In this document: piece by piece, positions 7,032-15,937 of the stretch
How positions within the stretch are numbered: position 1 is the first letter of the stretch
Layout of the letters: each line of letters opens with the position of its first letter
Assembly (NCBI GenBank): GCA_025936735.1
Contig: JAICSU010000010.1
Location: forward strand, 1 to 34,775
DNA from: Amnibacterium sp.
Lineage (GTDB): Bacteria > Actinomycetota > Actinomycetes > Actinomycetales > Microbacteriaceae
Reading direction: 5' to 3'
Length of the DNA stretch: 34,775 bases
Made by a program: the position numbers and the translations under genes
Notes under the pieces: generated by a model
What the model was told of the DNA's origin: nothing
The model's database searches: none
The model's input: the letters and a program-made list of their open reading frames with translations, nothing else

Positions 7032-8729
7032 TCAGGCGTCGGCGTACGAGTCCACCACGGAGATGTCGAGGGGGAAATCGATGGGGAAGTCGCCGAACAG
7101 CAGCCTCCCGGCGGTGGCGGCCGCCTCCCGGACCGCGTGCGCCGCGTCCTCGGCGACGGCCTCGGGCGTGTGCACGAGGACCTCGTCGTGGAGGAAGTAG
7201 ACGAGGTGCGGCCGCTCCCGAAGCGGACCGGAGCCGAGCGCCCAGAGGCGCTTGCGGAGCTCCGCCATCCAGCAGAGGGCCCACTCCGCCGCCGTGCCCT
7301 GCACCACGAAGTTGCGGGTGAACCGGCCCTGGTCGCGCGCCAGCGACCGGGCGCGCCGCAGGGCGGGCGCATCGGCGTCGAGGTCGGCGGCCGCCTGCTG
7401 GGCCGCGCGCCACTGCTCCGACGGCGCCGGTGAGGTGCGCCCGAGCAGCGTGGAGACCGTGCCGCCGCGCTCGCCCAGCCGTGCGGCGCGTTCGACGAGG
7501 CCGAGCGACTGCGGGAAGCGCTGCGCGAGGCGCGGGACGAGGCGGCCGCCTGCCCCCTGCGTGGCCCCGTAGAGGGCGCCCAGCATCCCGTACTTGGCGG
7601 CGCTGCGGTCCGCCACGGCGCCCGTTGCGACGATGCCGTCGTAGAGGTCCCGCCCGTGGCCCGCCTGCGCCATGCTGCGGTCCTGCGCCATGCCGGCCAG
7701 CACCCTCGGCTCCAGCTGGGCCGCATCCGCCACCACGAGGCGCCACCCGGGGTCGGCGACGACGGCCGAGCGGATCTGCTTCGGCAGCTGCATGGCACCG
7801 CCGTTGCGGGTGGCCCACCGCCCGGTGACGACTCCCCCGACGACGTAGTCGGGACGGAACCGCCCGTCCGCCACCCACGTGTCGAGCCAGTGCCACCCGT
7901 TCGCGCTCGCGAGCCGGGACAGCTTCTTGTACTCGAGCAGGGGCGGGACGACCGGATGCTCGAGGACCGCCAGCTCCCGGGACCGCGTGGTCTCGACCGC
8001 GAGACCGGCGGCGCGCAGCGCCTTCACCAGCTCGACGGGCGAGTCCGGGTTGAGGGTCGGCGCGCCGAGCGCCTGTCGGATCCGCCCTGCGAGCGCCTCG
8101 AGCACCGCGGGCCGGACCCCGTCGCGGGCGCGCGGGCCGAGCCGCTCCTCGAGGATGCGCTCGTGCACGTCCGCCCGCCATGGCAGGCCGGCGTGCCACA
8201 TCTCCGCGGCGGCGAGCGCGCCGGCCGATTCGGCGGCGACGAGCAGGCGCAGCGCCCCCGGGTTCGGCGCCGCGTCGATGGCGGCGGCCTGGCGATCGAA
8301 CTCCGCCACCGCATCGGTGGGCGCGGCGGCGGGTTCGAGCCCGAAGAGCGCGACGGGGGCGACGCGCTGGTCGGCGGGCAGGTCGTCCCATCCGTCGACG
8401 GGCACCCCGGCGAACCGCGCCGCCGTCGCGGACGCACGGCGGAGGATGGCACGGGCGAGACGGAGGTCGTGGCAGCGCTCGACACGGACGCCCGCATCGA
8501 GCAGGGTCGGGTAGGCCGCCGCGGTGTCCCACACCCACCGGGGCCGTCGCCGCTCCCATGACGCGACGTGGGCGGCCAGCGCGTCCGGCGGCAGGAGCCG
8601 CTCGTCGAGGACGCGACCGCCGGCGTCGAGCGCCCGGGTGCGCGCCTTCTCGCCGACGGCGTCCACGACGACGTACGGGGCCGCGGTGGCGGCCCCGTCG
8701 CGCTCGGAGTCCGTCGCGGTGAGGGTCAC
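7032..8729 (-). CDS. Bifunctional 3'-5' exonuclease / family-A DNA polymerase (short PolI-like protein)
   Basis: 565 residues, against roughly 880 for full PolI; there is no 5'-nuclease domain. The N-terminal third resembles a degenerate exonuclease fold. Polymerase motifs are recognisable but diverged: motif A ADAAQLEPR (Asp near residue 333, usual DYSQIELR), motif B AAKYGMLGALYG (near 380) and motif C YFLHDEVLVHTP (near 513, the HDE carboxylates). This matches the actinobacterial family annotated as bifunctional 3'-5' exonuclease/DNA polymerase, whose cellular role is not settled; a repair role is plausible. The GTG start is supported by a TACCGT hexamer 6 nt upstream. Confidence 0.87.
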   Translation of the reverse strand: MTLTATDSERDGAATAAPYVVVDAVGEKARTRALDAGGRVLDERLLPPDALAAHVASWERRRPRWVWDTAAAYPTLLDAGVRVERCHDLRLARAILRRASATAARFAGVPVDGWDDLPADQRVAPVALFGLEPAAAPTDAVAEFDRQAAAIDAAPNPGALRLLVAAESAGALAAAEMWHAGLPWRADVHERILEERLGPRARDGVRPAVLEALAGRIRQALGAPTLNPDSPVELVKALRAAGLAVETTRSRELAVLEHPVVPPLLEYKKLSRLASANGWHWLDTWVADGRFRPDYVVGGVVTGRWATRNGGAMQLPKQIRSAVVADPGWRLVVADAAQLEPRVLAGMAQDRSMAQAGHGRDLYDGIVATGAVADRSAAKYGMLGALYGATQGAGGRLVPRLAQRFPQSLGLVERAARLGERGGTVSTLLGRTSPAPSEQWRAAQQAAADLDADAPALRRARSLARDQGRFTRNFVVQGTAAEWALCWMAELRKRLWALGSGPLRERPHLVYFLHDEVLVHTPEAVAEDAAHAVREAAATAGRLLFGDFPIDFPLDISVVDSYADA

Positions 8730-8741
8730 GGCTCGACGGTA
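8730..8741 (-). promoter_or_regulatory. Leaderless -10 element of the polymerase gene
   Basis: TACCGT (minus strand, 8736-8741), 6 nt before GTG 8729; no Shine-Dalgarno is visible. Confidence 0.6.
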
Positions 8742-8763
8742 GGCCGCCGGTCGGACAGAGGGC

Positions 8764-9597
8764 TCAGTGCAGCGGCTCGCCGTCCTTGTCGAGCACCTGC
8801 TTCTCGCCGGCCTCGATGCGGAACGGGAACCGGTTCTGCTTCGGCGGGAGCGGGCAGTTGAAGTTGTAGCTGAAGGCGCAGGGCGGCAGCACCGCGTAGT
8901 TGAAGTCGAGCGTGATCGACCCGTCGGGGTTCGGCGCGAGGAAGAGGAACCGGCCCACCCCGTACGTGTCCTCGCCGCTCGTCGCGTCGGCGAACACGAG
9001 CTGCAGGCGCTTCCCGTCCCGGAACGCGGCGAGGCGGTACTCGGCGCCCTCGATCGTGATCGCGATGTCGCCGGGAACCGGCAGCTCCCGCGTGGCGCCG
9101 TCGTCCTTCAGGTGGGAGAAGCCCACCGTCGTGCCCTCGGGGTTCGGCGTGAACGTCCCCCGCACCACCCAGGCGGGGTTGTAGGGGAACGTGGAGATGC
9201 CGCCGAAGCGCTGCACGTCCTCCGACCGGGCGTCCCAGACCCGCAGCGCGTACTGACCGTCCTCGCCGCGGATGACGGTGCCAACGGTGTGGTCGTCGAA
9301 CACGACCGAGCTCGGCTCGGGGTCGTCCTTGCCGCGGACGACCGCCTCGCCGTCGACCGCGACGCCGTCCACCACGATGCCGTCGGCAGCGGCGGCACGC
9401 ACGACGAGCCCGGACTCGCCGGCGGGCCGCGGCAGCCACGTGCCGGGCACGCCCCAGATCGTCTGCTCCTCGCTCACCCACTGCGTGTTGACGAGCGCGA
9501 GGAAGCCGGTCGGCGTCGCCACCGACTGCTCCCGGAGGGTGTGGAAGCGCTGGTGGCGCTCCTCGGCGGTCGCGGGGGCGGTGGCGGTGTCGGTCAT
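8764..9597 (-). CDS. DUF1684 domain protein
   Basis: 277-residue cytosolic protein. The C-terminal half carries the DUF1684 signature: 'FADATSGEDTYGVGRFLFL', then LDFNYAVLPPCAFSYNFNC and 'PLPPKQNRFPFRIEAGEK'. The biochemical function of the family is unknown to me. ATG 9597 is preferred over GTG 9630 because GAGAGGA lies a few bases upstream of it. The next gene on the same strand, the S9 peptidase, ends 59 bp upstream, so the two may be co-transcribed. Confidence 0.85.
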   Translation of the reverse strand: MTDTATAPATAEERHQRFHTLREQSVATPTGFLALVNTQWVSEEQTIWGVPGTWLPRPAGESGLVVRAAAADGIVVDGVAVDGEAVVRGKDDPEPSSVVFDDHTVGTVIRGEDGQYALRVWDARSEDVQRFGGISTFPYNPAWVVRGTFTPNPEGTTVGFSHLKDDGATRELPVPGDIAITIEGAEYRLAAFRDGKRLQLVFADATSGEDTYGVGRFLFLAPNPDGSITLDFNYAVLPPCAFSYNFNCPLPPKQNRFPFRIEAGEKQVLDKDGEPLH

Positions 9598-9656
9598 GAG
9601 GTCCTCTCGGGGATCGGATGGGAGGTGCAACGAGCGGCGGGCCGTCCGCCTTCCCG

Positions 9657-11576
9657 TCAGTCGAGGTCGAGCGCGGGCACCCCGGGCGGAACGAAGCCGA
9701 GGATGGCCCCGTAGAACGCGAGGGACGCCTCCTTCGCGCGGATGATGGCCTCCCTGCCCCGGAAGCCGTGCCCCTCGCCCGGGAACTCGATGTAGGCGTG
9801 GCGTATGCCGCGCGCGGCGAGCGCGTCACGGAACGCCTGCGACTGGGCCGGCGGCACGACCCGGTCGTCCGATCCTTGGAGCAGCAGCACGGGGGTCGTC
9901 AGCGTCTCGACGTGGTTGATCGGTGCCCGGGCCGCGTACCGGTCGGCGGCCTCGGGGTAGGCGCCGATGAGACCGTCCATGTAGTGGGCCTCGAAGTCGT
10001 GCGTGTCCGTGGCGAGCGCGACGGCGTCCGCGACCCCGTACCGGGAGACCCCGCAGGCGAACACGTCGGTCGACGTCAGGGCGCTGAGCACCGTCCATCC
10101 GCCGGCCGAACCGCCCTCGATGGCGAGCCGCGCGGCGTCCGCGACGCCCGCCTCCGCGAGCCCGGTCATGACGGTGACGACGTCCGCGACGTCGACGACA
10201 CCCCACTGGCCGCGCAGCCGTTCCCGGTACGCGCGCCCGTAACCGGTCGAACCGCCGTAGTCGATGTCGACGACGCCGATGCCGCGACTCGTGTAGTAGG
10301 CGACCGCCGGGTCGAGGCCGACCCCGGCCTGCGCCGTCGGCCCGCCGTGCACGAAGGCGACGAAGGGGGGCAGCCCGCCCTCCGGCGCCCGGAAGCGGGG
10401 GTTGCTCGGGCGGTGCACGACCGCGTGGACGCCGTCGACGTCACGCAGCTCGGCGCCCGGGAAGAGGTCGAGGGGCATGCCCTCGAAGGCGGCGCGGAGG
10501 GTGCGGTACTCGCCGGTGGCGAGGTCGAGCTCCCGGAGGCCGCCGGGCTCGCTCGCGGCGTCGTCGATGAGCAGAGCACGCCCGTCCGAGACCGCCCACC
10601 ATTCGGTGCGCGACCGGTCGCCGCGGAGCGTGCGGCGCTCGCCGGTCGCCGGATCGAGGAGCACCTGCTCGTCGGTGCCGAGCGTCGAGGTCGCGAGGAT
10701 GCGCCCGTCGCCGGTGGGCAGGTACCAGCGCTGGCCCAGCACCCAGAGGGGGCCGCCCGTCTCGCGTTCCTCGGCCTGGAGAGGCTCGGGTGTGCCCGTG
10801 TCGAGAGGCAGGCGGTACAGGTTCCACCAGCCGGTGCGGTCCGAGATCACGGCGAGCGTGCCGTCGTCGAGCCACTCCGGCTGGAGGACGGACTCGTGCG
10901 GGCCCCCCAGCACGGTGCGCCACTCGCTCACGCGCCCGTCGACGAGGTCGCCCACGCGGAGCTCCGTCCCGTCCCACGGCATGCTCGGGTGGTCCCAGGC
11001 GATCCAGGCCAGCCGCCGGCCGTCGGGCGACACGGCCGGCTGGGCGAGGAACCGGGACCCGGCGACGACGCTCGTCACCGCGCCCGCGTCGCCCGCCGCG
11101 CGGCCGTCCAGCGGAACGAGGACGATGTCCCGCTCGACGTCGGTCGGGCCCTCGCCGGTCGCCGTCTCGCGGATCGCGAGCACCGCGTCACCGTGCGACC
11201 GGAGGCCGCCGTACCGCGTGGCCGGCGCCGCGGGGGTGAGCGGGACCGGATCCGCCCCGGAGCCGTCGACGCGCCGCAGCCGCTGGTCGTCGAAGTGGAC
11301 GAACACCGCGCCGCCGTCGACGGCGGTCCACGCCCCGCCGCCGTACTCGTGCACCCGGCTGCGGACGTTCCAGGGCGCGGGCAGCAGGCGCTCGGGCCGG
11401 CCGTCGGGGCCGGCGCGGAACAGCGACACGAGGCGTTCCCGCGAGATGGGTTCGGACCACCACGCCACCCCGCTCACGTATGCGGCCTCGGCCGGGAGGT
11501 GCGCTCCCTCGGCGAGTGCGGCGGCGTCGAGCGGGGACTCCCACTCCCCGTAGGGAGCGACGTGGCGGTCGGGCAC
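9657..11576 (-). CDS. S9 family (prolyl oligopeptidase / acylaminoacyl-type) peptidase
   Basis: 639 residues without signal peptide, so probably cytosolic. The N-terminal ~390 residues look like a beta-propeller lid; the C-terminal alpha/beta-hydrolase domain holds Ser in GGSAGGW (near residue 488), Asp in GSDDRVVPP (near 569) and His in GEGHGFR (near 602), plus the oxyanion 'VHGGPT' motif. Such enzymes cleave short peptides. The GTG start lies 6 nt after a TACCGT hexamer. It overlaps nothing and is separated from quinone oxidoreductase 2 by 30 bp. Confidence 0.93.
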   Translation of the reverse strand: MPDRHVAPYGEWESPLDAAALAEGAHLPAEAAYVSGVAWWSEPISRERLVSLFRAGPDGRPERLLPAPWNVRSRVHEYGGGAWTAVDGGAVFVHFDDQRLRRVDGSGADPVPLTPAAPATRYGGLRSHGDAVLAIRETATGEGPTDVERDIVLVPLDGRAAGDAGAVTSVVAGSRFLAQPAVSPDGRRLAWIAWDHPSMPWDGTELRVGDLVDGRVSEWRTVLGGPHESVLQPEWLDDGTLAVISDRTGWWNLYRLPLDTGTPEPLQAEERETGGPLWVLGQRWYLPTGDGRILATSTLGTDEQVLLDPATGERRTLRGDRSRTEWWAVSDGRALLIDDAASEPGGLRELDLATGEYRTLRAAFEGMPLDLFPGAELRDVDGVHAVVHRPSNPRFRAPEGGLPPFVAFVHGGPTAQAGVGLDPAVAYYTSRGIGVVDIDYGGSTGYGRAYRERLRGQWGVVDVADVVTVMTGLAEAGVADAARLAIEGGSAGGWTVLSALTSTDVFACGVSRYGVADAVALATDTHDFEAHYMDGLIGAYPEAADRYAARAPINHVETLTTPVLLLQGSDDRVVPPAQSQAFRDALAARGIRHAYIEFPGEGHGFRGREAIIRAKEASLAFYGAILGFVPPGVPALDLD

Positions 11577-11588
11577 CGCTTCACGGTA
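11577..11588 (-). promoter_or_regulatory. Leaderless -10 element of the S9 peptidase
   Basis: TACCGT (minus strand, 11583-11588), 6 nt before GTG 11576; the same hexamer and spacing as the polymerase gene. Confidence 0.6.
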
Positions 11589-11606
11589 GCGGGCGCCCCC
11601 GACGCC

Positions 11607-12554
11607 TCACGGCACGAGCGCGAGCTTGCCTCCCGGATGATCTCGGGCCAGGGCACGGAGCGCCTCGGCCGCCTGCGCGAGCGGCACGGTGGCGGCGATG
11701 GGGACCTCGATCCGTCCGTCCTCGGCGAGCGCGATCAGCCGCGCCCGTGCCGCGTTCCGGAAGGCGGTTCCCGGGTCGGCGCCGGGCCCCGTGCCGAGCG
11801 CCTTGCCCCCTGCTGCGAGCACGGGCTCGAACGCGACGATCGTCGCAAGACGCCCTGGGTCGTGCAGGAGCGCGAGCGACGCCGCGACGGCCTCGTCGGT
11901 CCCGACGCAGTCGAGGGCGGCGTCGATGCCGCCCGGGGCGAGCTCCCGGAGGCGGTCCACCAGGCCGTCTCCATAGCGCACCGGCTCGGCGCCGAGCCGG
12001 CGGACCAGGTCGGCGTTCCGGTCGCTCGTCGTGCCGAGGACCCGGGCACCGGCGATCCGGGCGAGCTGCAGGGCGAGGGTGCCCACGCCACCGGAGGCGC
12101 CGTGGACGACCACCACGTCGCCGTCGCGCACGCTCGCCGCGTCGACGAGGTGGGCCGCGGTCGTCCCGGCGAGCAGCAGGTTGGCCGCAGCGGCGAAGGA
12201 CGCCGGACCGGGTTTCGGGAACACGTTCTCCGCCTTCGCGAGCACGTCGTCCGCCCAGCCGCCCACCACCCGGTAGGCGACGACCTCCTGGCCGACCTCG
12301 ATGGGGCCGTCGCTCCCCACGGCGCCCTCGCCGACGGCCGCGACGACCCCGGCGATCTCGCTGCCCGGCCGGAGCGGAAGCTTCGCGGGATCGTCACCGA
12401 AGAGGCCGGCGATCTGCTTCGTGTCCGCGGGGTTCACCCCCGCGGCGCGCATCCGGATCAGCACGCGCCCCGCACCGGGCGGCGCGACCTCCCGCTCGCG
12501 CACCTCCAGAACTCCCGGGTCCCCGTATCGCGGGGCGATCACCTGACGGCTCAT
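11607..12554 (-). CDS. NADPH:quinone oxidoreductase-like MDR enzyme (copy 2)
   Basis: 315-residue paralogue of the 6026-6985 gene: same 'AAGVNPADTK' N-terminal motif, cofactor loop HGASGGVGTLALQ near residue 151, conserved 'DCVGTDEAV' and the end 'HPGGKLALVP'. No zinc ligands. ATG 12554 is supported by TGGAAT 6 nt upstream. It is divergent from the SOS-box gene and its start is ~70 bp from that operator, so LexA could affect it, although the operator does not overlap its own -10. Confidence 0.9.
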   Translation of the reverse strand: MSRQVIAPRYGDPGVLEVREREVAPPGAGRVLIRMRAAGVNPADTKQIAGLFGDDPAKLPLRPGSEIAGVVAAVGEGAVGSDGPIEVGQEVVAYRVVGGWADDVLAKAENVFPKPGPASFAAAANLLLAGTTAAHLVDAASVRDGDVVVVHGASGGVGTLALQLARIAGARVLGTTSDRNADLVRRLGAEPVRYGDGLVDRLRELAPGGIDAALDCVGTDEAVAASLALLHDPGRLATIVAFEPVLAAGGKALGTGPGADPGTAFRNAARARLIALAEDGRIEVPIAATVPLAQAAEALRALARDHPGGKLALVP

Positions 12555-12566
12555 GTGCCCATTCCA
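12555..12566 (-). promoter_or_regulatory. Leaderless -10 element of quinone oxidoreductase 2
   Basis: TGGAAT (minus strand, 12561-12566), 6 nt before ATG 12554. It is an imperfect -10 (G at position 2), so this call leans on the recurring spacing. Confidence 0.4.
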
Positions 12567-12587
12567 CCGCACCGGCGCTCCTCGCCG

Positions 12588-12617
12588 TTGCGCCGATGCA
12601 GCGGCGCGATCTAGCAT
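12588..12617 (+). promoter_or_regulatory. Promoter of the SOS-box gene
   Basis: TTGCGC (12588-12593), 18-bp spacer, TAGCAT (12612-12617). The predicted start point near 12624 falls at the left edge of the LexA-type palindrome, the arrangement expected for repression by LexA. Confidence 0.6.
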
Positions 12618-12624
12618 GATGCCC

Positions 12625-12640
12625 TCGAACACGTGTTCGA
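12625..12640. promoter_or_regulatory. LexA (SOS) box
   Basis: TCGAACACGTGTTCGA is a perfect 16-bp palindrome and an exact fit to the actinobacterial SOS box TCGAAC-N4-GTTCGA. It lies between the -10 element and the ribosome site of the downstream gene. No second match to this pattern was noticed in the window. Confidence 0.88.
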
Positions 12641-12656
12641 CGGCAGGAGGCGCGCG

Positions 12657-12926
12657 ATGAGCGACACGACGACCGGGACCGATGGCGGAGCGCTCCTCGC
12701 CACGACCGAGCGTGGCGTCCCCGTGGCGCTCGACTGGCACGCGCGCCGCTACCGAGTCACCGATGCGCCGACCCGCATCGAGGACGCGCTCGGCGTGCTG
12801 CTCACGCATCCGCTGCCGGTTCGGGGCTGGCGCTTCCAAGGCACGAGCGGTGACGGAACGGAGACCCTGGTCTTCGACGTGCTGCTCTGCGACGACGCCT
12901 GGCGCGTCGTGAAGACGTACCGCTGA
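12657..12926 (+). CDS. Small protein under a LexA box (DUF6504-like?)
   Basis: 89 residues, soluble, no signal peptide. ATG 12657 follows a strong AGGAGG site by 6 nt; GTG 12633 would lie inside the LexA palindrome and is rejected. Visible features are 'GVPVALDWHARRYRVTD' (a Trp/Arg-rich strand pair), 'THPLPVRGWRFQGTSGDG' and a C-terminal 'FDVLLCDDAWRVVKTYR'. This reminds me of the small DUF6504-type proteins that accompany imuB/dnaE2 mutagenesis genes, but I cannot verify the match. The operator predicts DNA-damage induction; the molecular role is unknown. Confidence 0.75.
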   Translation: MSDTTTGTDGGALLATTERGVPVALDWHARRYRVTDAPTRIEDALGVLLTHPLPVRGWRFQGTSGDGTETLVFDVLLCDDAWRVVKTYR

Positions 12927-12979
12927 TCCGGGTTCGCGCCGCGCCCCGTGCCCACGACGACGGGGGCGCCCACCCGTCC

Positions 12980-12991
12980 TAGCCTGAGCGG
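12980..12991 (+). promoter_or_regulatory. Leaderless -10 element of the lysozyme-like protein gene
   Basis: TAGCCT at 12980-12985, 6 nt before ATG 12992, no Shine-Dalgarno. Confidence 0.6.
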
Positions 12992-14122
12992 ATGCGGGCT
13001 CGGAAGCGGTGGTTCGGCGCGGCATCGGCGGCCGCGGCCGCGTTGACCGTCGGAGCGCTCCTCGCACCGGCCGCGTCCGCCCTCCCCGGCGGCGATCCCA
13101 CCTGGGCCGAGGTGCAGCACGCGAAGCACGACGCCGCCGCGAAGGCCGCGGAGGTCAAGCGGATCGAGGGCGTGCTGGCGTCGCTGGAGAGCACGGCCGC
13201 CGCACTGGGCGCCGCCGCGATCAAGGCCGAGGCCGCGTACCAGGCCGCGGAGACACAGGTGAAGGCGGCCCAGAAGGCGCTGGCGTCGTTGCAGCAGCAG
13301 GCGGCCGCGGCGGAGGCCAAGGCGACGGCGGCCCGCCGGACCGCCGGCAGCGTGGCCACGCAGCTCTATCGCAGCGGGGATCCGACGCTCTCCGTGTGGC
13401 TGTCCGGCACGCACTCGGGGTCGCTGCTGTACCGGCTGGGCGCGCTGTCGCAGATCGGCGACTCGTCGGCGGCGCTGCTGCGCCAGGCCGTGGCCGACGA
13501 GCGCACCGCCACCGCGCTCGGCGACCAGGCGAAGGCCCAGGCGGTGATCCGGGACCGCCTGGCGGCGACGGCGAGGCACCTCTCGGACCGCGCCAAGGCG
13601 GCCCAAGCGGCGGCGGACCGGCAGGTCGCGGCGACGAGGGCGCGGACGGCGACGCTGCAGGCGCAGCTGCGGTCGCTTCAGGCCACCTCGAGCGCACTCC
13701 AGGCGTCCTACGCGGCGGCCCAGGCGGCGAAGGCCGCGGCCGCCGCGGCCGGCAACGGCGGCGGGGCCGACGAGTCCCTCGGCAGCGCCTCCGCGGGACC
13801 CGGCTCGCTCTCCCCCGCGGGAGCTCAGAGCTACGCCCAGGGCCGGATGGCCGCCTACGGCTGGGACTCCTCCCAGTTCGACTGCCTGGTGCGGCTCTGG
13901 AACATCGAGTCCGGCTGGGAATGGGACGCCTACAACACCTCGTCGGGGGCGTACGGCATCCCGCAGGCCCTGCCCGGCGACAAGATGGCGAGCGCCGGCG
14001 GCGACTGGCGCACCAGCTCGGCCACCCAGATCGATTGGGGCCTCGGCTACATCCAGGGCCGGTACGGCAGCCCGTGCGGCGCGCTGTCGTTCGAGACGTC
14101 GCACGTCCCGTACTGGTACTGA
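12992..14122 (+). CDS. Secreted coiled-coil protein with C-terminal lysozyme-like (aggregation-promoting-factor-type) domain
   Basis: 376 residues. Residues 1-30 are a Sec signal peptide (RARKR, then an Ala-rich core, cleavage near ASA-LPGG). About residues 40-245 are an Ala/Gln/Lys-rich coiled coil like those of NlpC/RipA-type or FtsX-partner envelope proteins. A Gly/Ser linker follows, then a lysozyme-like domain with the probable catalytic Glu in WNIESGWEWDAYN (near residue 305) and 'SGAYGIPQAL'; the protein ends in PYWY. It probably cleaves peptidoglycan outside the membrane, perhaps activated through its coiled coil. Convergent with the flavin reductase, 10 bp between stops. Confidence 0.87.
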   Translation: MRARKRWFGAASAAAAALTVGALLAPAASALPGGDPTWAEVQHAKHDAAAKAAEVKRIEGVLASLESTAAALGAAAIKAEAAYQAAETQVKAAQKALASLQQQAAAAEAKATAARRTAGSVATQLYRSGDPTLSVWLSGTHSGSLLYRLGALSQIGDSSAALLRQAVADERTATALGDQAKAQAVIRDRLAATARHLSDRAKAAQAAADRQVAATRARTATLQAQLRSLQATSSALQASYAAAQAAKAAAAAAGNGGGADESLGSASAGPGSLSPAGAQSYAQGRMAAYGWDSSQFDCLVRLWNIESGWEWDAYNTSSGAYGIPQALPGDKMASAGGDWRTSSATQIDWGLGYIQGRYGSPCGALSFETSHVPYWY

Positions 14123-14132
14123 GCCGATCGCC

Positions 14133-14672
14133 TCAGCCGGCGAGCGTGCGGTAGGCGCTGCGGAAGTAGACCAACGGCGCACGCTCCTCGAGGCCGGGAG
14201 CCTCGAGCGCGCGCACGCGACCGATCACGATGACGTGATCGCCGCCGTCGTGCACCGCGTGCACGTCGCACTCCAGGTGGGCGATCGCCCCGTCGAGCAG
14301 AGGGTTCCCGAGGGCCCCCTGCCGCCACGCGACCCCCGCGAACTTGTCTCCCCCGCTGACGGCGAAGCGTTCGCTGAGGTCCCGCTGGTCGTCGCCGAGC
14401 ACGTTGACCGCGAACCGGCCGCTCGCCTCGATGCGCGGCCAGGTCCTCGAGGTCCGCGCCGTGCTGAGCAGCACGAGCGGCGGATCGAGGGAGAGCGACG
14501 AGAAGGACTGGCAGGTGAGGCCCACCGGTCCGTCCCCCGCGGTCCCCGTCACGACCACCACACCGGTCGCGAACCGGGCGAGGACCTGCCGGAAGGACGC
14601 CTCGTCGAACGTCTCGAACGTGCCGCCGGCCGGCGACTCCCCGCGGGGGGCGGCGGAGGGGGACGCGGTCAC
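14133..14672 (-). CDS. Flavin reductase family protein
   Basis: 179-residue FMN-binding split-barrel protein of the flavin reductase (HpaC/RutF-like) group, which passes electrons from NAD(P)H to FMN/FAD for a partner monooxygenase. Visible: 'FATGVVVVTGTAGDGPVGLT' at the FMN-binding strand, 'SFSSLSLDPPLVL', and 'FAVNVLGDDQRDL'. No monooxygenase partner lies nearby. A TAGGCT hexamer 6 nt before GTG 14672 supports this start over internal ones. Confidence 0.88.
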   Translation of the reverse strand: MTASPSAAPRGESPAGGTFETFDEASFRQVLARFATGVVVVTGTAGDGPVGLTCQSFSSLSLDPPLVLLSTARTSRTWPRIEASGRFAVNVLGDDQRDLSERFAVSGGDKFAGVAWRQGALGNPLLDGAIAHLECDVHAVHDGGDHVIVIGRVRALEAPGLEERAPLVYFRSAYRTLAG

Positions 14673-14684
14673 CGCCTCAGCCTA
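14673..14684 (-). promoter_or_regulatory. Leaderless -10 element of the flavin reductase
   Basis: TAGGCT (minus strand, 14679-14684), 6 nt before GTG 14672. Confidence 0.6.
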
Positions 14685-14729
14685 CGAGTGCGTGGCGGGG
14701 CGGTCCTGCACGGCGGGTCACGCGGCGCA

Positions 14730-14772
14730 ACGACGCCGGCCGGCCCGCGAGGAGCGGTCCGGCCGGCGTCGT
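14730..14772 (-). terminator. Strong hairpin after the Rpf gene
   Basis: Perfect 14-bp stem: ACGACGCCGGCCGG (14730-14743) pairs with CCGGCCGGCGTCGT (14759-14772), 15-nt loop, 15 bp past the Rpf stop. No T-tract. It separates Rpf transcription from the flavin reductase promoter. Confidence 0.7.
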
Positions 14773-14787
14773 GATGCTGCGAGCGGA

Positions 14788-15711
<924 letters not shown>

Positions 15712-15925
15712 ACCGGTATCGAATCGTCGGCGTGTCGCTGTGGCGTCAGCAGGCGTGGATCCGATATGCGCGCCGGGCGCCAGGTGGACACCCGGTCCGC
15801 CGCTTCCCCTCGCGAGGTCGACGCCGGCCGGGAGCCCGCCGAAGGCGTCCGACGCGCTACCTCCACGCCGGCGGGGCGCTTTCGGGACGACCACGGGAGC
15901 GCACCCGACGGTCAGGTGGGCCGAT

Positions 15926-15937
15926 TAGACACCGCTC
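15926..15937 (+). promoter_or_regulatory. Possible leaderless -10 element of the SDR gene
   Basis: TAGACA at 15926-15931, 6 nt before ATG 15938; the last base departs from TANNNT, so this is a weaker member of the series. Confidence 0.35.

Noticed and set aside
6986-7798. N-terminal extension of quinone oxidoreductase 1
   Set aside because: The open frame upstream of ATG 6985 is a low-complexity shadow of the polymerase gene on the same strand in another frame.
9618-12614. 998-codon plus-strand ORF
   Set aside because: Antisense shadow of the S9 peptidase and quinone oxidoreductase 2; composition is Arg/Gly/Asp/Val-rich without domains.
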